A DNA stretch of 8,269 bases from assembly GCA_047639615.1 (NCBI GenBank), contig JBLIOL010000254.1, positions 1 through 8,269 of the forward strand, in the 5' to 3' direction. A program made the translations under genes and the position numbers. The notes beneath the pieces were generated by a model, which was given only the letters and a program-made list of their open reading frames with translations, had not been told where the DNA came from and ran no database searches. Below, piece after piece: positions 1 through 5,865 of the stretch. Within the stretch, counting starts at the first letter, position 1, and every line of letters begins with the position of its first letter. Source of the DNA: CAYWNK01 sp047639615 (GTDB taxonomy: Bacteria; Planctomycetota; UBA1135; GCA-002686595).

Positions 1-1
1 A

Positions 2-27
2 CGGGCCTGCCCTATGGGGCAGCCCCG
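2..27 (+). terminator. Inverted repeat at left edge, possible terminator of an upstream gene
   Basis: Bases 2-12 can pair with 17-27 around a 4-base loop, giving 10 GC-rich pairs and one C-C mismatch (6 against 23). On the plus strand it is followed, after a short gap, by a modest T-rich stretch at 31-38. It could end a plus-strand gene lying to the left. A minus-strand reading cannot be judged because its tail is outside the window. The T tract is weak and not adjacent to the stem, so this is tentative. Confidence 0.3.
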
Positions 28-79
28 ACCCATTTCTTAGGCATACCTTCGGGTCGTGTGTATCCTTGGCCCTTGATCC

Positions 80-1108
80 ATGGAACGCTTCCCCCTCGAC
101 CGACTCGGCCGCCCACTGCGCAATTTGCGGGTCTCGGTTACCGATCGCTGCAACCTCCGCTGCGGCTACTGCATGCCGGAGGAGGAATACACCTGGCTCC
201 CGCGCCAGGACCTGCTGCGCTTCGAGGAGATCGAAACCTTGCTGCGCGGCTTGGTCCCCATGGGCATATCCAAGCTGCGCCTGACCGGGGGCGAGCCCTT
301 GCTTCGTCGCGACCTGGCGGGCCTGGTGGAGCGCCTGGCGCGTATCGATGGCCTCGATGACCTGGCCATGACCACCAACGGCTTGCTGCTCAAGGATCAA
401 GCCGCCGATCTGCGCCAAGCCGGCCTCGGACGCCTGACGGTCAGCCTCGACTCCCTCGACCCGCAGCTCTACGCCAAGCTCACCCGCCGCGACAGCCTCG
501 ACCAAGCCCTGGCCGGCCTCGAGGCCGCCACCAGCGCCGGCTTCACGAAGATCAAGATCAACACGGTCATGCTCGCCGGTGGAAACGACCAGGAGCTCGA
601 ATCCCTGCTCGAGTTCGCCCGCCAGGCCGGCCACGAGCTGCGTTTCATCGAATACATGGACGTGGGCGGTGCCACCCAGTGGAGCTCCGAGCAGGTGCTG
701 GGCAAGACCGAGATCCTAGCCCGCATCGAAGCCCATTTCGGACCGCTGACCCCGGCCAGCAAGGACCAGAGCGCGCCGGCTGACCGCTTCCGCTTAGCCG
801 ACGGCACGACCATCGGGGTGATCGCCTCCACCACCCAACCCTTCTGCTCCAGCTGCGACCGCGCGCGCCTGACCGCCGACGGAAAGCTGTTCGCCTGCCT
901 CTATGCTGCCCATGGCCTCGACCTGCGCACGCCCCTGCGTGCGGGCCTGGATGCGGTAGCCATGGGCCAATTGGTCAGCGCCAATTGGGCCGAGCGCCAG
1001 GACCGTGGCGCTGAGCAGCGCCTTGCCGAGGGCGTACGAAAGCCCCTAGCTGGGCCCGCCGAGCTGCAGGCCAACCCGCATCTCGAGATGCACACCAAGG
1101 GCGGCTGA
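80..1108 (+). CDS. moaA: GTP 3',8-cyclase MoaA (molybdenum cofactor biosynthesis)
   Basis: MoaA is a radical-SAM enzyme that rearranges GTP to (8S)-3',8-cyclo-7,8-dihydroguanosine 5'-triphosphate, the first step of molybdopterin synthesis; it works in the cytosol. The 342-residue product has the N-terminal radical-SAM cluster motif CNLRCGYC (C24, C28, C31), then LTGGEPLLR around residues 68-76. The second, MoaA-specific 4Fe-4S site near the C-terminus is C256-x2-C259-x13-C273 with the RAR arginines beside it, and the protein ends in the expected double glycine (341-342). All six cluster cysteines are present, and length is close to the usual 330 or so. The start is fixed: an in-frame TGA at 74-76 precedes the ATG at 80. 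No Shine-Dalgarno sequence is visible. No other moa or mog gene is in the window, so it appears as a stand-alone copy with nothing else of the pathway nearby on the right. Confidence 0.96.
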   Translation: MERFPLDRLGRPLRNLRVSVTDRCNLRCGYCMPEEEYTWLPRQDLLRFEEIETLLRGLVPMGISKLRLTGGEPLLRRDLAGLVERLARIDGLDDLAMTTNGLLLKDQAADLRQAGLGRLTVSLDSLDPQLYAKLTRRDSLDQALAGLEAATSAGFTKIKINTVMLAGGNDQELESLLEFARQAGHELRFIEYMDVGGATQWSSEQVLGKTEILARIEAHFGPLTPASKDQSAPADRFRLADGTTIGVIASTTQPFCSSCDRARLTADGKLFACLYAAHGLDLRTPLRAGLDAVAMGQLVSANWAERQDRGAEQRLAEGVRKPLAGPAELQANPHLEMHTKGG

Positions 1109-1136
1109 GCCGGCCTCATTCGGGCTCCAATCCGGG

Positions 1137-1322
1137 CTAGGGCGATCCACCCAGAGCCCCCTCGCTCGTCGCCTCCCCAGCCGCGTGGAGTTCCCGCAGC
1201 TCTTCCTCGGCGAAGCCGTAGGCCAGCAGGGCGAGCACTAGAGCCAGGCTCAGGCACAGGGGCAGCCCAGCGAGCTCGGCTCGCTGATCGGCGTCCAAGG
1301 CGGCGGGGCCTAGTTGTCCCAT
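1137..1322 (-). CDS. Possible small single-pass membrane protein, 61 aa
   Basis: Not recognised as a known family. The reading frame starts with ATG at 1322 and ends with TAG at 1137, convergent with moaA and 28 nt from its stop. The predicted peptide has a polar N-terminus, one clear hydrophobic helix at about residues 18-37 (leucine/alanine-rich), and an acidic C-terminal part with EEELRELHAAGE. Codon use looks like real coding DNA here: most third positions are G or C, with GAG, CTG and GCC frequent. A weak GGG stands just before the ATG. It lies downstream of the intrinsic terminator of the secreted protein gene, so it would need its own promoter. It could instead be a chance ORF in GC-rich DNA. 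Confidence 0.4.
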   Translation of the reverse strand: MGQLGPAALDADQRAELAGLPLCLSLALVLALLAYGFAEEELRELHAAGEATSEGALGGSP

Positions 1323-1403
1323 GCCCTACTGGGATCCCGCGCTCGCCCAAACGGCCTCCACAGATCCACGAATCCCGTGCAGATTCATGGCCTCGCTCCA
1401 GGC

Positions 1404-1448
1404 ACAAAGAAAGGCGGCGCCGCCCCCGCGAGGGGGGCGACGCCGCCT
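1404..1448 (-). terminator. Intrinsic terminator of the secreted protein gene
   Basis: On the minus strand a 16-pair stem (1433-1448 with 1412-1427) closes a 5-base loop and is followed by a U-rich tail (UUUCUUUGU when the closing base of the stem is included). The one imperfect pair is G-U in the minus-strand RNA but C-A in the plus-strand RNA, so the fold favours the minus direction. It begins 19 nt after the TAG at 1468-1470. It does not serve moaA, which runs the other way and stops about 300 nt to the left. Confidence 0.88.
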
Positions 1449-1467
1449 GTGATATCAAACGACTAAC

Positions 1468-2862
1468 CTAGAAGGCGTTGGAAACGCCGTTGGAGAAGTT
1501 GTATTCCCCAAGTGCGGGGTTGTCGCGGTACCAGAGCTGGAAGTGCCAGGTTGCGCCCGAGATGGTGCCACCGTAGGGGGCGGGCATGGTGCTCGGGATG
1601 CGGAAGCCGAGACCGTTGGCGTCACCGTTGCCGCCGAGGGCCGAGAAATCACCAGCCGCGTCGAAGACACCGATGGACTGTGAATCCATGCCGGAGAAGC
1701 CGTTGTAGCGGCCGAAGCCCTGCAAGCAGAGAGTACCGTTGCTGATTGCAGCGTTGCCTTGGTTCGCATCGCTGACGATGACGATGCCAGCCTGACCAAC
1801 GGTACCACCGCTGCAGTTCAAGGTCATACCCGAGCCAGCGGCGCCGTCGGCGACGATGGAAAGGGCTGCCATGTTGCCGTCAGCGTTGACGCCAGCGGGA
1901 TCGCAGAAGGAGCCGCCCGTGTCAACGCACTCGCCGGTGTCGGCGAAGAGGACCTGGTGGAAAGAACCCAGGGGGGTGTTAGACGCAAGGCCACAACCGT
2001 TGGTGTTCTTGTAGCCACCGAAGAAGTAGCAGCCTTGGCCGAGAGGAGTGACGCTGCCGTCGACAGCGAAGAAATCTTCGGTGTCAAGACCAGTAGCGGT
2101 GCCACATGCGTCGAAGCCTGCGGAGTAGTACGTACCGCCGCCGCCGACGCCAGTGATGGAACCGATTGCAACGGGAGACCAGGTGGGGTCGCCAGCAAGG
2201 ATGGGACCAGTGGAGGTACCAAAAGCACCGTTGAAGGTCCACTCAAGACCGAAGGAGTCGGTCGTGGTGTCGAGGTCTTCGCCGGGGTTGTCAGCACCAC
2301 CGTCGCCTTCGAGGCAGAACTCACCGCCACCGGAGAAATCAATGGTCGCGATCCAGCAAGCAGCGCCAGAAGCGGTGCCGCCCGGAAGACCGGTAGCGGA
2401 AACGCTGCCAGCCAGGGTGAAGGGAGCCGCGGGAGCACTCAGGATCAGGTCGCAGGGAGAGTAGCTCTCGTATGCGTTGAAGGTGATGGCGACGTTCGGG
2501 CCGACCACGCCGGAGCAGTAAGCTAACTCGATGCAGTTCACGGTGTACTTAATGCGGTCAGTACCGGGAACGGTACCGGCGGAGGTCGGGATGCGACCAG
2601 CGTCGATGACGGAATAATCCTCCGTTGCAACGGCCATGTTCAGCGTGGTGAAGTAGCCAGAGTTTGCATCGTTGCGATAGATGGTGTCCGGACCGAGATT
2701 GGCGGTCGCGGAGCTGTTACGGGTCCACGTGCCGGTGGCGACGTGGTAGATGCCGGCGTCTTTGACGGCGGTGGGAAGAGGCTGCACGGTGGCGCCCTGC
2801 TGAGCAGAAGCGGAAGCGCAGAGAATTACGGACGAAGCCGCGATGAGAGATGAACGAAGCAT
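1468..2862 (-). CDS. Secreted cysteine-containing glycine/alanine-rich protein of unknown function, planctomycete-type C-terminus
   Basis: The function is unknown. The 464-residue product starts with a typical Sec signal peptide: MLRSS, a hydrophobic core to about residue 17, and a likely cut after ASA before QQG. The mature part is rich in Gly, Ala, Ser, Thr and Asn, poor in Lys and Arg, and carries 12 cysteines, an even number compatible with disulfides outside the cytoplasm. The last 30 or so residues contain WHFQLWYRD and NFSNGV and end in Phe; I recall similar tails on secreted planctomycete proteins, often predicted to be beta-rich surface proteins. No catalytic motif or membrane anchor is visible. 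The ATG has the only convincing Shine-Dalgarno in the window, GGAG 8 nt upstream. Third positions are more often T than in the neighbours, with GGT, CGT and TCC common, which may reflect strong expression. It is monocistronic: a long leader precedes it and an intrinsic terminator follows. Confidence 0.88.
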   Translation of the reverse strand: MLRSSLIAASSVILCASASAQQGATVQPLPTAVKDAGIYHVATGTWTRNSSATANLGPDTIYRNDANSGYFTTLNMAVATEDYSVIDAGRIPTSAGTVPGTDRIKYTVNCIELAYCSGVVGPNVAITFNAYESYSPCDLILSAPAAPFTLAGSVSATGLPGGTASGAACWIATIDFSGGGEFCLEGDGGADNPGEDLDTTTDSFGLEWTFNGAFGTSTGPILAGDPTWSPVAIGSITGVGGGGTYYSAGFDACGTATGLDTEDFFAVDGSVTPLGQGCYFFGGYKNTNGCGLASNTPLGSFHQVLFADTGECVDTGGSFCDPAGVNADGNMAALSIVADGAAGSGMTLNCSGGTVGQAGIVIVSDANQGNAAISNGTLCLQGFGRYNGFSGMDSQSIGVFDAAGDFSALGGNGDANGLGFRIPSTMPAPYGGTISGATWHFQLWYRDNPALGEYNFSNGVSNAF

Positions 2863-2904
2863 TAACCAGTCTCCGGAAGGATTTGGGGTGGCTAGGAGAG
2901 AACC

Positions 2905-2916
2905 GTACCTAGGTAC
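2905..2916. repeat. 12-bp perfect palindrome in the leader of the secreted protein gene
   Basis: GTACCTAGGTAC is its own reverse complement and lies 42 nt before the ATG at 2862. It directly follows a hairpin that could act in the leader. It could be a protein-binding site or part of an RNA fold. A perfect 12-bp palindrome is expected about twice by chance in a window of this size, so only its position makes it worth noting. Confidence 0.3.
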
Positions 2917-2917
2917 A

Positions 2918-3030
2918 AACCCCCCGTTTTGGAGCTCAGGAGGGTTCGCCTAGTGGCTTGCCTCACCTGTGGCCCCGCTGCGGGGGAGTAACGACCTCTA
3001 AAGACGCAGCGGCTTGCACCAGTGTTCCCT
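2918..3030 (-). promoter_or_regulatory. Structured 5' leader of the secreted protein gene; possible cis-regulatory RNA
   Basis: This part of the 381-nt gap holds several minus-strand RNA elements. Bases 3012-3005 (CCGCTGCG) pair perfectly with 2982-2975 (CGCAGCGG) over 8 bp with a 22-base loop; a competing local hairpin is CCCCG-CAG-CGGGG at 2985-2973. Bases 2946-2939 pair with 2925-2918 (8 pairs, one G-U, 13-base loop) and are followed by a short U-rich stretch, resembling an attenuator or sequestering hairpin. GCAAGCC occurs twice (3017-3011 and 2961-2955). AGGGAA (3030-3025) followed four bases later by GGTGCAAGCC (3020-3011), CCCGCAGCGG and GCAAGCCA recall the conserved boxes of cobalamin riboswitches, but spacing between the boxes is wrong by about 17-21 nt and the later boxes are incomplete. 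The resemblance may be accidental. No promoter boxes were identifiable. Confidence 0.3.
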
Positions 3031-3099
3031 CGAGGACAAAAGAAGATTACCCGCCACCTGAGATCCGGGGCCAGATTTCCGCACTTCTGCACTAACGTG

Positions 3100-3124
3100 A
3101 AAAATAGGGCCCCCAGGGGGCTCC
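3100..3124 (-). terminator. Putative intrinsic terminator after the DUF4870 gene
   Basis: On the minus strand a short GC stem around a CTG loop (GCCCC with GGGGC, extended past one mismatch by a G-C and a G-U pair) is followed, after a few bases, by five consecutive U residues (3104-3100). It lies about 120 nt beyond the TAA at 3244-3246 and would end the long minus-strand gene run before the leader of the secreted protein gene. The stem is short, so confidence is moderate. Confidence 0.45.
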
Positions 3125-3243
3125 AAAGGGGGTTTCCGGTCAACCTAAAGCGTCTCGGAACGAGCCAGTCCCGTATCGGGCGCGTATCGGAGCCGTAGCA
3201 GCCCTGCATTTGCAGCTTTCTGACGAACCCAAAGCAGTGGGAC

Positions 3244-3627
3244 TTAGGCCAGGAATCTGAGAGTCAGCGGGTAGCGGTAGCGCCGACCCTTGCTGGCCTC
3301 GATGCCAGCCATGATCGCGAAGACGATTCCGCCGGCCCAGACGCAGAAGAGCACCACGGCCGCCACGGGGATCAGGATCAGGGTGATCATGGAGACCCAG
3401 GCGGCGATCGAGACCACCGTCAGGGTGATGTGGAAGTTCAGGGACTCCTTGGCCTGGTCTCCCACAAAGGGGCTCTCCTCGCGCTTCATGAGCCAGATCA
3501 CCAGGGGCACCAACCAACCGCCGCCGCCAGCGGTGAAGAGCGCGACCAGCAGAGGTCCCACGTGGCACAACATGGCCAGGTTGCGATCATCGGCGGTCGT
3601 ACTATCGGGGTAGGTGGGGTCGCTCAT
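3244..3627 (-). CDS. DUF4870 (Tic20-like) small membrane protein
   Basis: A 127-residue integral membrane protein of the DUF4870 family, whose molecular function is not established. Family hallmarks are visible in order: an N-terminal polar stretch, LAMLCHVGPLL (about 17-27), WLVPLVIWLMKREESPFV (38-55), the DQAKESLNFHITL segment (57-69), two further hydrophobic segments (about 68-110) and the closing GRRYRYPLTLRFL (114-126). Three to four membrane segments are predicted by eye, and length matches the usual 110-130. The start at 3627 has no strong Shine-Dalgarno. It follows nnrE by 63 nt, so it may share the same transcript or have its own promoter in that gap. It is followed by a likely terminator. 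Confidence 0.9.
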   Translation of the reverse strand: MSDPTYPDSTTADDRNLAMLCHVGPLLVALFTAGGGGWLVPLVIWLMKREESPFVGDQAKESLNFHITLTVVSIAAWVSMITLILIPVAAVVLFCVWAGGIVFAIMAGIEASKGRRYRYPLTLRFLA

Positions 3628-3690
3628 GGCTCTGGGGTCCTTGGCAGGGAGTCGGGGGGCGCGGAAGGTACGCGCGAGGTGCCCGGACCT
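3628..3690 (-). other. Short gap between nnrE and the DUF4870 gene
   Basis: The 63-nt spacer is GC-rich. I see no convincing terminator, promoter or strong ribosome binding site in it, so read-through from nnrE into the DUF4870 gene is plausible. Confidence 0.5.
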
Positions 3691-4419
3691 TCAGGATTCC
3701 GTCTTGAAACTGGACTGAAGGGCCTCAAAAACCGCCCTGGGGGCCCCGATGGGCAGGATTTCGATGGCACCGGTCCAAGCCTCACTCCCGGGCTGGTCGA
3801 AAGCCCGCTTGCGGGCGGCGAAGGAGAGCGTGTGATCCGCGGCCACGCAGCCCTCGGCAGCCTGCCCTGTATCGCAGTCCAAGCCGGAGGGCAGGTCCAG
3901 GGCCACCACGGGGCAGGGCTCCTTCTCCTTATATGTAGTGAGCGCACGGAGCAGTTCGCGCAGCGGCTCACGCAGCTGTCCACGGAAGCCGGTTCCGAGC
4001 AGGGCGTCCACCAGGAGCGAGCAACCCTGCCAGTCGCGCCAAGCCTGCAGACGCTCTTCCGAGCTGTCCAGTTCGAGCACAGCCTGGCCCGCAAGCCCGA
4101 GAATACTGCGCTGCACCCGGGCGTCCGGGCTGCAGTCCCCCATGGCGCCCAAGGCCAACACCTGCACCGGCACACCGCGCAAGGCCAACTGGCGCGCCAC
4201 CACATAGCCGTCTCCACCGTTGTTGCCGCTGCCACACAGGATCACCACGGGCCCGCTGCCCTGGCGCAGCTCCAAGCAGCGCAAGGCCGCTAACAGTCCG
4301 GCATTCTCCATGAGCACCAGACCGCTGAGTCCGAACTGCTCCAGCGCGAGGCGGTCCACCTCGCGCGACTGCAGCCGGGTCAGCCCCGGGCCACCGGCAT
4401 CACTGGAAGGCGAGTCCAT
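3691..4419 (-). CDS. nnrE: NAD(P)H-hydrate epimerase (YjeF N-terminal domain)
   Basis: NnrE interconverts the R and S forms of NADHX and NADPHX, the hydrated damaged cofactors, so that the dehydratase NnrD can restore them; it is cytosolic. The 242-residue product has the family motifs in order: LTRLQSREVDRLALE (13-27), LVLMENAG (34-41), the nucleotide-binding loop CGSGNNGGDGYVVAR (62-76), VDALLGTGF (137-145), VVALDLPSGLDCDTG (171-185) and the ADHTLSFAARKRAF segment before the C-terminal GAIEILPIG. Only the epimerase domain is present; the kinase-like NnrD domain fused to it in E. coli YjeF is absent and must be elsewhere. The frame is open further upstream, but that extension has no family similarity and lies inside the preceding gene, so ATG 4419 is chosen. 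This overlaps the end of the upstream glycosyltransferase-like gene by 20 nt. No Shine-Dalgarno is seen, which suggests translational coupling. Confidence 0.94.
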   Translation of the reverse strand: MDSPSSDAGGPGLTRLQSREVDRLALEQFGLSGLVLMENAGLLAALRCLELRQGSGPVVILCGSGNNGGDGYVVARQLALRGVPVQVLALGAMGDCSPDARVQRSILGLAGQAVLELDSSEERLQAWRDWQGCSLLVDALLGTGFRGQLREPLRELLRALTTYKEKEPCPVVALDLPSGLDCDTGQAAEGCVAADHTLSFAARKRAFDQPGSEAWTGAIEILPIGAPRAVFEALQSSFKTES

Positions 4420-5863
4420 GACGCTTGAAGAGCAACAGATCCTGGGGCGCCCGCAGGGGCAGGTGGCGCAGATCGGGATTGCGATCCTCGTGGCCACTGC
4501 TACTGAAACGGCGCACGGGGTAGTAAGCACGCGCGAGTTGTTCTTTGCCATAGACCCAGCCGATGCCGTCGCGCGCGACCTCGAGCAGCAGATAGTCAGG
4601 CTGCGTCTCCCGCAGCCAAGCCTCACGCACCGCATGGTCCTGGTACAGGGGCCAGGCTCCACCCTGGGCAGCGATCACGCGGCCATCACTGAGGTAGGCC
4701 AGAGCCGCCCCATCCAGGGTGAAGAGACTGTGCTCGTGCAGGCCCACCTCAGCGGCCCATGCCAAGAGGTCGGCCTGCTTGGGCAGGCTCGGTTCCAACT
4801 TGGGACCACCCACGGCTAACACCACCGCCACGGCCAGCACACCCGTGGCCAGGCCCAAGCGCACGCGCTCGAGCCGGCGCTCACGCAGGGTGCCCTCGAT
4901 TCCAATGCCCGCCAACAGGAGCCAACACAGTCGCAGCACATGCAGGCCACCGTCCGTGGCAGGCAGCGCGGTCAGAGTGCCCACGCTCACGAAGCTGATG
5001 CAGAACAGCACCAAGCTGAGACACATGCGCTCGCCGATCTGCAGGCAACGGTACAAGCCATAGAGGGCAAGGGGCGCCAAGAGTAAGCCCGGCAAACCAC
5101 CCATGGCGGCCCGCGCCAAACTACTCCAGTGTTCAATCAAGCCCGCGTCGGAGAGCTGCATACGTGCGGTCGGCGCACTCCAGCTGCCGCCGCCGAAGAG
5201 CCAACTCTGGCCGAAGAAGAACAGAGCCAGGGCGGTCGCGCTCGGAACCAGCAGCAGCAACGCTGAGCGCAGGCCGCGCGAGCTCATGACCGCGAGACAC
5301 GGGGCCAAGAGAGCGAGCTCGGGACGCAGCAGGGTCGCAACGGCGGCCAAGCCACCAGCCAGTGCCATGCTTCCTGCCCCATGCGAAACCAAAGCCGCCA
5401 GAACGAGACTCAATGAGAGCGGCCCAGAGTTACCCGCAGCCGGCGCGCCCATGCAGAGCGGCAGGAGCGCAAAGAACATCAGGCCCGCCCGAGCGGCCCA
5501 GGGCCGGTGAGCCAGAAGTCCCGCGATGAGTAAGGCCGACACGCCGTCCGCCAACACACCCAGACTGCGCGCTGCCTCGAGGCAGCCACCGAACCAAATG
5601 GCGACCCAACCGAGCAGCCCCACAAAGCCAGGCGCGGTGGCTCCCCCACTGGGCTCCCACATGGCCCCCGGCGTGAACACGAATCCGCGCCCCGCGGCAA
5701 GATTCTGGGCATAGCGCAGGTCCACCCAATCCAGAGCGCCCGGCTGTCCACTGCCCAGGGCGAGATAACGCCCGAGCACCACCGCCAGAACGAACGCACC
5801 CACCTCCCAAGTACGCAGGGACTGATCGAGGCGGAAGCGCCGCGCCTGGGTTCCGGAGGCCAT
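4400..5863 (-). CDS. GT-C-type glycosyltransferase-like polytopic membrane protein
   Basis: A 487-residue protein with about ten to eleven hydrophobic segments between residues 20 and 350, and a soluble C-terminal domain of about 130 residues. The first large loop carries DLRYAQNLAAGRGFVFTPG (48-66), matching a pattern common to GT-C enzymes that use polyprenyl-phosphate sugars (an Asp-containing loop, RYA-NLA-G-G-VF-PG). The C-terminal DGAALAYLSDGRVI also resembles the tail domain of such proteins. From family knowledge it would move a sugar from a lipid carrier to a lipid, glycan or protein on the outer face of the cytoplasmic membrane. The usual EGYTNPLW-like stretch is replaced by EPSGGATAP, so the substrate is uncertain. 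The loop retains D45 and D48 as possible catalytic acids. The start follows the preceding stop by 2 nt (TAA-GA-ATG), so it is probably cotranscribed and coupled. A non-enzymatic relative cannot be excluded. Confidence 0.82.
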   Translation of the reverse strand: MASGTQARRFRLDQSLRTWEVGAFVLAVVLGRYLALGSGQPGALDWVDLRYAQNLAAGRGFVFTPGAMWEPSGGATAPGFVGLLGWVAIWFGGCLEAARSLGVLADGVSALLIAGLLAHRPWAARAGLMFFALLPLCMGAPAAGNSGPLSLSLVLAALVSHGAGSMALAGGLAAVATLLRPELALLAPCLAVMSSRGLRSALLLLVPSATALALFFFGQSWLFGGGSWSAPTARMQLSDAGLIEHWSSLARAAMGGLPGLLLAPLALYGLYRCLQIGERMCLSLVLFCISFVSVGTLTALPATDGGLHVLRLCWLLLAGIGIEGTLRERRLERVRLGLATGVLAVAVVLAVGGPKLEPSLPKQADLLAWAAEVGLHEHSLFTLDGAALAYLSDGRVIAAQGGAWPLYQDHAVREAWLRETQPDYLLLEVARDGIGWVYGKEQLARAYYPVRRFSSSGHEDRNPDLRHLPLRAPQDLLLFKRHGLAFQ

Positions 5864-5865
5864 TC

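Noticed and set aside
901..1458. A 185-codon minus-strand open frame overlapping the end of moaA
   Set aside because: It is antisense to the conserved C-terminal part of moaA and spans the intrinsic terminator at 1404-1448; the product is arginine-rich and unrecognisable.
1759..2526. A 255-codon open frame on the plus strand, opposite the secreted protein gene
   Set aside because: It lies entirely antisense to a gene with a signal peptide, a good ribosome binding site and a terminator. Its product is a low-complexity Gly/Ala/Val/Glu string with no family signal, typical of a shadow frame in GC-rich DNA.
2954..2970. AGGTGAGGC in the leader as an M-box (magnesium) riboswitch signature
   Set aside because: Only this short match is present; the conserved hairpin and later boxes of the M-box do not follow, so chance is the simpler explanation.
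3127..3180. TTGACC on the minus strand as a -35 box for the secreted protein gene
   Set aside because: No acceptable -10 hexamer lies 16-18 nt downstream; the nearest TATTTT is about 31 nt away and belongs to the putative terminator tail.
2892..3209. A 105-codon minus-strand open frame in the gap before the secreted protein gene
   Set aside because: The predicted peptide is rich in Arg, Gly, Cys and Trp with no family pattern, has no ribosome binding site, crosses the putative terminator at 3100-3124 and overlaps the structured leader.
3430..4293. A 287-codon plus-strand open frame across the DUF4870 gene and nnrE
   Set aside because: It runs antisense to two recognised genes and the gap between them, and its sequence has no recognisable domain.
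4420..4662. Upstream extension of nnrE to an ATG at 4662
   Set aside because: The added 81 residues are Cys/Arg-rich, unlike any NnrE, and are read inside the coding sequence of the preceding gene in another frame.
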